Shown here: one piece after another, positions 28,930 to 36,414 of the stretch | Numbering within the stretch: the first letter of the stretch is position 1 | How the letters are laid out: each line of letters opens with the position of its first letter | Assembly (NCBI GenBank): GCA_002964805.2 | Contig: PUDQ02000095.1 | Span: forward strand, 1-36,414 | Direction: 5' to 3' | DNA: 36,414 nt | From: Trametes villosa | Taxonomy: Eukaryota; Basidiomycota; Agaricomycetes; Polyporales; Polyporaceae | Notes under the pieces: model-generated | What the model was told of the DNA's origin: nothing | What the model saw: the letters and a program-made list of their open reading frames with translations, nothing else | The model's database searches: none | Translations under genes and position numbers: made by a program

Positions 28930-29539
28930 ACCACACCAGATGGTGGGGTCTGCGTGGCGGAGGACAGGGTCGGGGGGCTGAGGCACGGAGAGGCGAAGGG
29001 CGCGCATGGGGAGGTGTTGCTGATGGGGGCGAGCACCGGGGGCGCGCTCAGCGGCGTGCGCGCGGGTGAGTTGAGTGCGTCGATGTCGTCGTCGCTCTTC
29101 GAGGCGCAGTCGCTGTCGCTCTCCTCGAGCGCGTTGTCGGGTTGCCCAGCGAGGCTGTCGAGTGCGTCGTCGAGCCGCTTGGTAGCGGTCGCGGCCAGGT
29201 CGGGTAGGGAGAAGTCGATGGGCGCTTGCAGAGGGTGGCTGCCATCTGAATACCAAGGCGAGAAGATTCGTCCGCGCCGTGTCTGGAAAGAGTGAGCTCA
29301 TCGTCGCGCAATGGAAGCCGCGAGCACTGACCTTTCTGAAGCTGGCAATGTTGCCAGCGAGCAAAAGCCCTGTTGAAGCGAGTTCGGTCAGTCATACGTC
29401 GGTAATGCGCATGGCCGTGACCGCCGCGCGCGCCCACCATGCGCCAGCCGGGTTCCAAAGTCGAAGCCACGTGAGGTAGCGGTGGGCGCGGCGGGACATG
29501 AGCTAACTCACCAGGGGCGGCGCGGACGGGTGCGAGCAT
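28930..29539 (-). pseudogene. TET/JBP dioxygenase of element O, N-terminal part (split by element I)
   Basis: Exons 29539-29512, 29369-29332 and 29282-28930 encode the N-terminus of the gene continued at 16062-14669. Two tiny first exons and the third exon starting TRRGRIFSPW match the element I copy (TRGGRAFSPW) exon for exon, with the same phases. The third exon ends at the terminal repeat after a partial codon (GT), and the first base at 16062 completes it as GTC, so the two halves join in frame without any duplicated bases. The region is rich in Ser/Asp/Pro and probably disordered. Alone it reads into the terminal repeat and stops. It diverges from the KDZ gene at 29711. Confidence 0.82.
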
Positions 29540-29710
29540 AGTACGCGGGTTCGCTGCTGAGGCCTCTACGTAGGGGAATTGGGGAGGGCCGGGTCAGCGC
29601 AGCCCGCAGGCTGTTCGAATTATATGTGACTGCGTCGGTGTGACAGGTGAAGGCCCCTCGGAATGTCCACGCACCGTATCTGGCGAAAGAAGCACTCCAT
29701 ACATCCAAAC
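29540..29710. promoter_or_regulatory. Bidirectional TET/KDZ promoter, element O
   Basis: 171 bp. It shares ATTATATG (29619-29626) and CGAAAGAAGCACTCC (29683-29697) with the element I promoter, at matching places relative to the KDZ start. Confidence 0.5.
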
Positions 29711-32700
29711 ATGTCCCGCAAAGGCTCTAAGCGCGTCCGTGCCGAGCACGCTCCGGACGCTGTCTGCGAGTTCGACATCACCGCCTCGGAGGCGTCCTCC
29801 TCAGCACCTGCCGCCTCCGTCATCACCTTCAACACTGTCTCCGCCGACCTGCGACGCGTTTTTCGCGACTCGGTGCCTCTACCCAGCCCAGCTACATCCT
29901 CCGCAACACTCCCTGCCGACACGACCCGGGAACCTTCTGTGGATATCGGCACAGTCGCGGATTGGGACCCATTCTTTACCCGCAACACAAACACGCAACG
30001 CGACGCGGCCACGGATGACGCCGACTTCGCGCCTCCGTCAGAGGATCCCGCGGCCCAACAGGGGCAAGCACCTCTCTATGAGGCACCGGTGAGTAGTGTC
30101 TGCTTGCGCTAGGCGGTGCATGCACGGTCTGACCCACCCGGCGCCATTCAGGACGACCCCATGGCAGACTGGCTGCCGCTAGTGCAGGAGTACCTCGAGG
30201 AGAATCTCCGCCACGAGGGCCGCGGCGACTTCGACCAAGATATGTGCCCCGGGTGTCCGCCTCAGCAGCCTCACGAAGTCGACGTTCGCCCTGCGCCCGT
30301 CATCCGCTGCCGCGACTGCTCCCCGAGGCTGTACTGCGAAGGCTGTACGGTTAGGAGGCACGCGGAATGCGCCTTTCATCGCGTCGAGGTGTGTGCGCTT
30401 GCGCTCGCCCGTCGCCACCGCAGCATACTGACTCTCAGCAGCGTTGGACAGGTCATTCATTCGAGGCCACCACGTTGCGGGACCTGGGACTAGCAATGCA
30501 GCTCGGGCACCCGGACGGCACACTTTGCGCTCGACCCCTATACCCCCGCGCCGACTTCTGTGTTGTTGAAGTCAACGGCCTTCACAAGGTCGACGTACGC
30601 TTCTGCGGGTGCGACCGCGCGGGAGGGGCCGGAACCCCAGCTCAGCAGCTGATGCGCCGCGGACTGTACCCAGCTACCGACAGCGAACCCCACACCGCGT
30701 TCACTCACCGCCTCCTCGAGCACTATCATGTGCAAAGTCTACAAGGCAAAGTCTCAATGTATGACTACTACCAAGCACTCGAGCGCCTCACCGACAACAC
30801 CGGCATCACGAAGGTCCAAGATCGATACAAGACGTTCATGCGCGTAGTGGCGCAGTGGAGATTCCTGAAGCGGTTGAAGAGGGCGGGGAGGGGCCATCAG
30901 GCAGACGGGGTGAAGGGGACAGCGAGTGGCGAGCTGGCGGTTTGCTGCCCGGCGTGCCCTCGCCCAGGGGTCAACCTCCCAGACGGCTGGGCGACGGTGA
31001 AAGATGAGCTCAAGTAAGCTCTCAGATGCTCATACTTCTCGTTGACGATAGGCTGACATACTGCAGATACCTGTACACCATTAGCGTGTCCATGGACGCG
31101 TGTTTCCGGTTCAAGCGGCGCGCGGTATCTAGTGAGGAGAAAGACCCAATCCTGGGGAGTGGCTGGGGGTATTTCGTGGGCGATGCGGGATACAAAGCAG
31201 TCCTGGCAGAGTACGGCGATCAAAATGAGGTATGTATGTGGCTTTTTGGGATCGCGGGAGCTGCTAACGCTCTGTTGTAATAGATGAGTACCTGTACAGG
31301 TTTCTCTGCCATCGACCACGCCAACACGAAGTTTTCAAAGGGATATGCGGCCACCGGAATAGGCGCAGTCCTCTGCTCGCGACATGAGTTCATGCTGGCG
31401 AATGGGTGTGGCGACACGCAGAAGGGCGAAAGGTCGGTACCGCCGGCCTTACTCGTGTTACAGTGAGCTCATCAGTATCCTACAGGTACGTGAACATGGA
31501 CTACGTGTTCACGTGCTCGATGTGTCACCACCGCCACGTTCGTAAGCACGTTTGCTACGACATCGCCTGCCAGTGGTGCAAGCACCTCCGCGCTCGACTA
31601 GCCAAGTTCCCATCTGAAGTACAAGTCGACGTACCAGACGGCTCAATACTGTTCTCAATCCCGAAGCTGCATTGGCACAGTCATAAGCAAGCTGACCATT
31701 CGAAGTTCTCCCTCAACTATTGCGTCGGGGCGGGGAGGAACGACGGGGAGGGGTCGGAAAGGCGCTGGTGGGAGTTCCAGGCGATCGCCAGCAGTACGCG
31801 GATGATGGGGCTGGGACAGCGGCAAGGGGTTCTAGAGGACCAGTTCGCATACGCAAACTGGCGGAAGTACGTGACCCTAGGTGAGTACAGTCAGTTGCGA
31901 TTGTGTTACCGCGTCCCCGCGTCCCCCGCGCCCCCCGCGCCCATTGCGTCCGCCGCATCTCCTACGTCCCCCACCCCCCCTGTGCTCCTCGTGTCCGCGA
32001 CTCAAGCGTCGTCCTCCACACGCCCTGTACGATAGGGCGAGGAGTCGAGCGGACACGTCGGGGTCTCTACGTGCCATCGCGTCATCACGCGCGCGCGCTC
32101 GCGGAGGCACTGACGTCATCGCGTCCAATTGCGCGTCGTGTACGAACCCGGCGCTTAGCGCGTTGCAGGCGCAGCGCGCCGCATCCTACACTCAATCCCT
32201 CTACCGCCTCCCTCTCACGCGTGTGAATACCATGCTGACGCTTTTCCCTCTTTGCAGGTTGGACGCTTCGCGCGCGTCTCAAAGCAGCCTTGGAGGAATA
32301 CGCCGAACATCGCGAGCTGCTCGTCTCGCTGACGGCATCACTCAAGCGCAAGCATATCGCCAAGTGGACGCAGGAAATCCGCGCGTGGGAGCGGGATAAT
32401 ACACTGGACGATCCCTATGTCCTGCTGACCGATGGTACGTGACACCTGTGTAGTCGCGTAGTACCGAGCTAACACGTTACATGCGCAGGACCCACAGAGG
32501 CACAGGTCCGCGAATCTCTTGCTGAAGAAGAGCAGGCTGCGAGCGCCAAGCCGGGATACGTCGCAAGGCACGAGGTCAGCAAGCTGGGCTTCATAACCAT
32601 GGGCCTGGAGATTGAGGACCAGCAGTACGTCGGGTCACTGACATCCCATTGGTGATGCTAACCGCATTCTCAGGGTGCGACTACGGACCGATTCGAAGTC

Positions 32701-32992
32701 AGCGGGCGGGTCAAGACTGTCTGCCCTGTTCGAGCGTCGCACCGCGCTTCGGAAACGACTGCAGAAGTTCCGCGATTTGCAAAGCATCTACATGCCTGCG
32801 TCGCTACCGCTCCTCGCCCAACTCCCTCAGGCGCAGCTGGACGTCGAGCTCGTGGAGAACATTCGCCTCGGACTTCCCTCTGACATCGCCGCCGCCCATC
32901 GCGCCACCATCTGTTCGACGGACATCCAGGCCGTAGAATCGCGTCTTCGTGAAGCGCAATGCCGTGACGCGCTGCAAGACGTCCGCAACAAA
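29711..32992 (+). pseudogene. KDZ transposase of element O, 3' end cut by copia insertion
   Basis: Homologue of 24512-28457. Exons 29711-30088, 30152-30388, 30442-31013, 31067-31229, 31284-31432, 31486-31880, 32258-32434, 32489-32624 and 32674-32992. Exons 3 to 8 have exactly the same lengths as in element I (572, 163, 149, 395, 177, 136). The CxC2 cluster (CPGC, CRDCSPRLYCEGC), SMDACFRFKRR, CYDIACQWC and GEGSERRWW are all intact, with no stop codon. The reading frame is broken after DALQDVRNK, where the copia LTR begins at 32993; the remaining helical C-terminus (about 250 residues in element I) would lie beyond the window. Intron 6 is long (377 bp) and filled with C-rich simple sequence. 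By eye it is about two-thirds identical to the element I protein. Confidence 0.87.
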
Positions 32993-33389
32993 TGTTGTGT
33001 ATCGTCCTACTATACCGTTACTTACTATTTGAGCTCCGCTCTTACGCTCGTTAGCTTTACTTACACTCTCGTTTCTTACATTCGTTTACTCGTGTTCAAA
33101 GCGTGCGCGCCTATGTGCGCGCAGATCCTATCGTGCGCACATCCGATTGTGGCGCCCGCCCTCGCTCACTTATACCTCGCGATGGCCTCCCGCCCACCTC
33201 ATCGTTCGCCCACGAACGCTGAGGTGAGATTCGCATTCCCTGTCCGTACCGTACCATACTGACTGTAGTGTAGCACCTTTGCTCTTTCCTCAGGTAGCTA
33301 CCCTAATACACGCTCATCGTTCGCCCACGAACGCTGAGCACCTTTGCTCTTTCCTCAGACCTCCCTCGTGCCCGGCTCTAACCCTCGCA
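32993..33389 (+). repeat. 5' LTR of the copia element
   Basis: It begins TGTTGTG exactly where homology to the KDZ gene stops and ends CTCGCA immediately before the primer-binding site, about 397 bp. The second LTR is outside the window, so the limits rest on the TG...CA ends, the broken KDZ frame and the primer site. Confidence 0.75.
33198..33358 (+). repeat. Internal LTR duplication, one copy with and one without an intron-like 50-mer
   Basis: Block 1 is CTCATCGTTCGCCCACGAAC...GCTGAG (33198-33223), a 50-base GTGAGA...GTGTAG segment (33224-33273) holding CTGAC 10 bases before its end, then CACCTTTGCTCTTTCCTCAG (33274-33293). Block 2 (33313-33358) joins the same two outer pieces directly. 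The difference is exactly one GT-AG intron-like unit. Confidence 0.8.
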
Positions 33390-33401
33390 GGTTATGAGCC
33401 C
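33390..33401 (+). other. Primer-binding site (initiator tRNA-Met anticodon-loop type)
   Basis: GGTTATGAGCCC is complementary to GGGCTCATAACC, the anticodon stem-loop of eukaryotic initiator tRNA-Met. Copia-type elements use such an internal half-tRNA primer. It directly abuts the LTR end. Confidence 0.7.
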
Positions 33402-33408
33402 TGCCGTC

Positions 33409-36400
33409 ATGTCGCTCACCTCGTCTTCAAGCCTCTACTCCGTCCCCAAGCTCGCCCAGGATGGCTCGAACTGGATCACCTATAAGGAACGCATGTTCAC
33501 GGTGTTAGGCGCTCGAGGGTTGATGCGACATCTCATCGGTACGGCACGTCGTCCCCCTTCTCCTCCCCCCTGGCCCCGTCCTACCACATCCGGCGCGGCC
33601 GCGACTCCCATCCCTCCGAACCCCTCGTCGAGTACCGAACCAGCGGCCGGCCATAGAGCCGAAGCTGCGGTTCAGAGTGCCGCGAGTGCGGAGACCGCTG
33701 AGGCTGCCGGCATTGCGCCGTCGCAGTTCGCGAGTCTATCGGACGAGGACTACCTCGCAAAGGTGGAGTCAATGGAGGAAAAGGTCGACGACTTCAACCA
33801 GAAGGAATTTGCTACGCGCCAGCAGATCTACAGCACGATCACCGACTCCCTCCTGCTCAAGGTCAAGAACCTCGACAACGCCTCCCTGGTCTGGGCGGCT
33901 GTCGCACTCGAGCACGAAGGCAAATCCGAGATGTACGCCAACTCGGTCCGGTCACGTCTCCTTAGCGCGAAATGCGCCGACGGCGCCGACGTCCGCGAGC
34001 ACCTCAACGCGCTCACGCTCATGCGCGAGGAGCTCGCCGCGATGGGAACTCCCTATCCCGACAAGGAGTTCTCCGCCACCATCTTTGCCTCCCTCCCCGA
34101 GTCGTACGGGACGCTGCTCACCGCGCTCGCGACCGCCGCTCGACTCTCTCGGAACCCCCTCACCCCCGCCGACGTCATTTTCTCCGTCACCGAGGAATTC
34201 GACCGTCGCAAGCTCGCGCAACCGGCGTCGAACGACTCCGCTCTCGCCGCCCAGTTCGGGTCGGTGGAGTGCTTCAACTGCAAGCGGAAAGGCCATGTCA
34301 AGGCCGACTGCTGGCGGAAGGGCGGCGGCAAGGAGGGGCAGGGCCCGAAGAGCCAGATGCCGAACAACCGGCGTCGCGGCAGAGGAGGCGGAGGCGGCAG
34401 CAACCGCAACAACAACCGGACGGCTGCCGCGGCGAACATCGCGCTCGACGACGAAGAGCACGCGTTCGCCATCGTCCTCGAGAACCACCTCGCGCTCGCC
34501 AGCGCAGGTGAGTGCCGCGAGCACACGGAGGTCTACGACAGCGGCGCGAGCCGGCACATCTACCCGCACCGCGAGTCCTTCGACACCTACGAGGAGCTCA
34601 CGCCGCCGCGCTCGATCAAGACCGCGGACGGCCACTCGTTCTCCGCGATCGGCCAAGGCACTGTACGTGTCGCCATCCCGAACGGCGCAAGCACCACCAC
34701 CGTCACGCTCGAGCAAGTCTTGCACGCGCCCGAGATCGTGTTCGCGCTGATCTCAATCCGGCGCGCGGACGAGGCCGGGTACTCAGCCGTCTTCGAGAAC
34801 GGCGAGTGCCGTCTGTTCCGTCGCAGCACCGGAACGACTATCGGGCGCATCCCCCTGACGAACGGGCTGTATCAGGTCCGCCGTCAAGACGAGCCGGACG
34901 TCGCCGGTGTCGCGAAGGGCGCGGACACCGAGCTGAGCGTCATGGAGCTCCACCGTCGCCTTGGACACATCTCGCCGCACATAGCCAGGCGGATGGTTCA
35001 GAGGCAGACGATTCGCGGCGTCAAGCTATCGGACGACGACGCCGACGCAACGTGCGAGACGTGCATCCAGGCCAAGATCACCCGCGTCCCCGTCCCGGAC
35101 GAGCGGGAGAGCGATCTCGCAGAGCAGTACGGCGACCGCTACCATGCGGATACGTGGGCAGCTGGGCAGCTGTCCCTCGGAGGCAACAAGTACACGTCCG
35201 GATGGACGGACGACAAGACGCGGTGGACGCACACGGTTCCTCAAAAGGAGAAGAGCCAGGCCTTCAAAGCCTACAAGCAAATCGAGGCCGAACTCGAAAC
35301 CCAAGAAGGCCGTCGCATCAAAGAGCTCCAGACCGACAACGGCGGAGAGTTCTGCGGCCACGACTTCGAGGAGCACCTCCGCCAGCGAGGCACCGTCCAC
35401 CGCACGTCCGTACACGACACGCCGGAGGAGAACGGCGTCGCAGAGCGCGTCAATCGCACGCTGGCTGAACACGCCCGCGCGATGCTTCTCGACGCTGACC
35501 TCCCAGGCAACCTCTGGAGCTACGCCATGCTTCACGCGACTTGGCTCAAGAATCGCACCGCGACGCGCGCGCTCAAGGGCAAGACGCCATACGAGGCTCG
35601 TTTCGGCCAAGCACCCGACCTCCGCGGCCTCCGTCGCTTCGGCACGAAGGCCTGGGTTCGCAAGGAGCGTCACGCGAAGATGGAGTCCAAGGCGCGCGAG
35701 GGCCGTTTTGTCGGATACGCCCCGCACAGCAAGGGGTACCGTATCTATTGGCCCGACAGCCGGTCGGTAACAGTCGAGCGGAACGTCCGTTTCGTCGAAG
35801 ACGAGCCCGAACAGGCAGTCGACGACGAGCCGCTCGAGGGGGCGAGGAGCAACAAGACCACGAGCGAGCAGCCCGCGTCTCCTCCCGCTCCCCCTTCCGA
35901 CAAAAACCCCGAGCCCGCGCCCGCTCCTGAGGCCCCCGAGCCGACGTCTCCCGCCCGCGCTCCGCCGACAACTGTCGAGGACGCGTCGAACGACGACGAC
36001 GAGCCGGAGGAAGCCGCACCGCCTGAGCCTGCTGAAGGCCGCGGTCAACGCGCGCGCAAGCCCTCCGCCTACGTCCGACGCCTTGCCCAAGGCGAAGGCA
36101 CGACGGACGGGCGCCGCAGCCAGCGCCTGCGCGGCATCCGTGCGGACGAGCTCATGGGAGCCACCGCGCTGTTCGTCACAGAGGAGGACGAAAGCGACGG
36201 GGATGAGCCGTCCCGGGATGAGTACGAGGGCAGCGAGCACGACTCCGCGCACCCAGCGCTCGAGTACGGCTTCGCGGCTCTCGACTCCGCGCTCGCGATC
36301 CAGGAAGGCCAGGAGCCGCGCTCGCTTGTGGAAGCGCAGGCCTCGCCGGATTGGACGCACTGGAAGGCCGCCTTCGACACCGAGCTCCGCAATTTGCGCG

Positions 36401-36414
36401 ACCACGACACGTAC
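33409..36414 (+). CDS. Copia Gag-Pol polyprotein, partial (first 1002 codons)
   Basis: One frame stays open from the ATG at 33409 to the window end. Order: Gag capsid-like helical region (about 1-280), CCHC knuckle CFNCKRKGHVKADC (C288), Arg/Gly/Asn-rich RNA-binding stretch, aspartic protease with YDSGASRH (D377), integrase zinc-binding (RRLGH ... CETC), integrase DDE core with D581 (HADTW), D643 (QTDNGGEF) and E679 (NGVAERVNRTL), which gives D-D-35-E spacing. A Pro/Glu-rich linker follows, then the start of reverse transcriptase (SPDWTHWKAAFDTELRNLRD). No stop or frameshift is present, so the insertion is probably young. Large minus-strand frames over it are shadows. Confidence 0.92.
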   Translation, partial: MSLTSSSSLYSVPKLAQDGSNWITYKERMFTVLGARGLMRHLIGTARRPPSPPPWPRPTTSGAAATPIPPNPSSSTEPAAGHRAEAAVQSAASAETAEAAGIAPSQFASLSDEDYLAKVESMEEKVDDFNQKEFATRQQIYSTITDSLLLKVKNLDNASLVWAAVALEHEGKSEMYANSVRSRLLSAKCADGADVREHLNALTLMREELAAMGTPYPDKEFSATIFASLPESYGTLLTALATAARLSRNPLTPADVIFSVTEEFDRRKLAQPASNDSALAAQFGSVECFNCKRKGHVKADCWRKGGGKEGQGPKSQMPNNRRRGRGGGGGSNRNNNRTAAAANIALDDEEHAFAIVLENHLALASAGECREHTEVYDSGASRHIYPHRESFDTYEELTPPRSIKTADGHSFSAIGQGTVRVAIPNGASTTTVTLEQVLHAPEIVFALISIRRADEAGYSAVFENGECRLFRRSTGTTIGRIPLTNGLYQVRRQDEPDVAGVAKGADTELSVMELHRRLGHISPHIARRMVQRQTIRGVKLSDDDADATCETCIQAKITRVPVPDERESDLAEQYGDRYHADTWAAGQLSLGGNKYTSGWTDDKTRWTHTVPQKEKSQAFKAYKQIEAELETQEGRRIKELQTDNGGEFCGHDFEEHLRQRGTVHRTSVHDTPEENGVAERVNRTLAEHARAMLLDADLPGNLWSYAMLHATWLKNRTATRALKGKTPYEARFGQAPDLRGLRRFGTKAWVRKERHAKMESKAREGRFVGYAPHSKGYRIYWPDSRSVTVERNVRFVEDEPEQAVDDEPLEGARSNKTTSEQPASPPAPPSDKNPEPAPAPEAPEPTSPARAPPTTVEDASNDDDEPEEAAPPEPAEGRGQRARKPSAYVRRLAQGEGTTDGRRSQRLRGIRADELMGATALFVTEEDESDGDEPSRDEYEGSEHDSAHPALEYGFAALDSALAIQEGQEPRSLVEAQASPDWTHWKAAFDTELRNLRDHDTY

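Larger units (their letters stand above)
8430..32992 (+). mobile_element. Element O: older KDZ-TET/JBP transposon, interrupted twice
   Basis: The left terminus at 8430 (AATGAACTTTCACG...) is a diverged match to the terminus of element I (AATGAAACTTCAAC...). The gene order is large protein (-), twin RNase H1-N-like protein (+), small basic protein (-), TET/JBP (-), KDZ transposase (+), identical to element I. Element I (16063-28929) sits inside its TET exon and a copia element (from 32993) sits inside the last KDZ exon. The right terminus must lie beyond the window, on the far side of the copia element. Without the two insertions its visible part is about 11.7 kb. All its uninterrupted exons are still open, so it seems to have been coding-competent until it was broken. 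Confidence 0.85.
32993..36414 (+). mobile_element. Ty1/copia LTR retrotransposon, 5' part (runs off window)
   Basis: 5' LTR (32993-33389, TG...CA), primer-binding site, then one long open frame with gag, protease, integrase and the start of reverse transcriptase. The PR-IN-RT order makes it Ty1/copia (Pseudoviridae-type). It interrupts the last exon of the element O KDZ gene. The target duplication would be the 5 bp before 32993 (ACAAA), to be confirmed at the 3' end outside the window. Confidence 0.9.

Noticed and set aside
33677..34750. 357-codon Ser/Arg/Thr-rich plus-strand frame
   Set aside because: Out-of-frame shadow of Gag-protease; no motif and biased composition.
35026..36405. 459-codon minus-strand frame
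   Set aside because: Antisense of copia integrase, which has clear catalytic motifs. GC-rich codon bias keeps the reverse strand open.

Overview
The window comes from a basidiomycete fungus, most likely an Agaricomycete. It is GC-rich, its genes are cut by many GT-AG introns of about 50-65 bp, and its mobile elements are ones typical of that group: KDZ transposons linked to TET/JBP dioxygenases, a Tad1-like LINE and a Ty1/copia element. I see no obvious single-copy host gene. The window is essentially a nest of transposable elements.

Layout. Bases 1-1509 hold no supported gene. A LINE on the minus strand follows: poly-A tail at 1510-1521 and one open 1650-residue ORF2 at 1663-6615. A frameshifted gag-like ORF with a CCHC knuckle lies at 7111-8429. 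From 8430 an older KDZ element (element O) begins. It carries, in order, a large 975-residue protein (-), a protein with two RNase H1-N-like domains (+), a small basic helical protein (-), a TET/JBP dioxygenase (-) and a KDZ transposase (+). A second, younger element (element I, 16063-28929, 12,867 bp) is inserted inside the TET exon of element O. It has the same five genes in the same order and orientation, all open, and 263-bp terminal inverted repeats that differ at only two positions. After it the TET N-terminus of element O resumes (28930-29539), followed by its KDZ transposase. That gene is cut at 32993 by the 5' LTR of a Ty1/copia element whose ORF runs off the window end.

How the parts fit. 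The KDZ transposase (CxC2-type zinc cluster plus a DDE-type RNase H-fold core) is expected to move the element. The TET/JBP enzyme keeps the HxD...H...R active-site residues and probably oxidises 5-methylcytosine. The twin-domain protein probably binds RNA:DNA hybrids or duplex nucleic acid. The large protein and the small basic protein have no function I can name. The KDZ-TET/JBP association itself was reported by Iyer and colleagues in 2014. What looks less described is the fixed five-gene cassette, the twin RNase H1-N-like protein, the 40-bp-phased subterminal repeat arrays, and conserved palindromes (GAGACGCGTCTC; a CACGTG/GATCG array) in the cassette promoters.

Splice models were built by hand by comparing the two cassettes. 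All reading frames close exactly, and intron positions and phases agree between copies. Product names rest on motifs read by eye, not on database searches.
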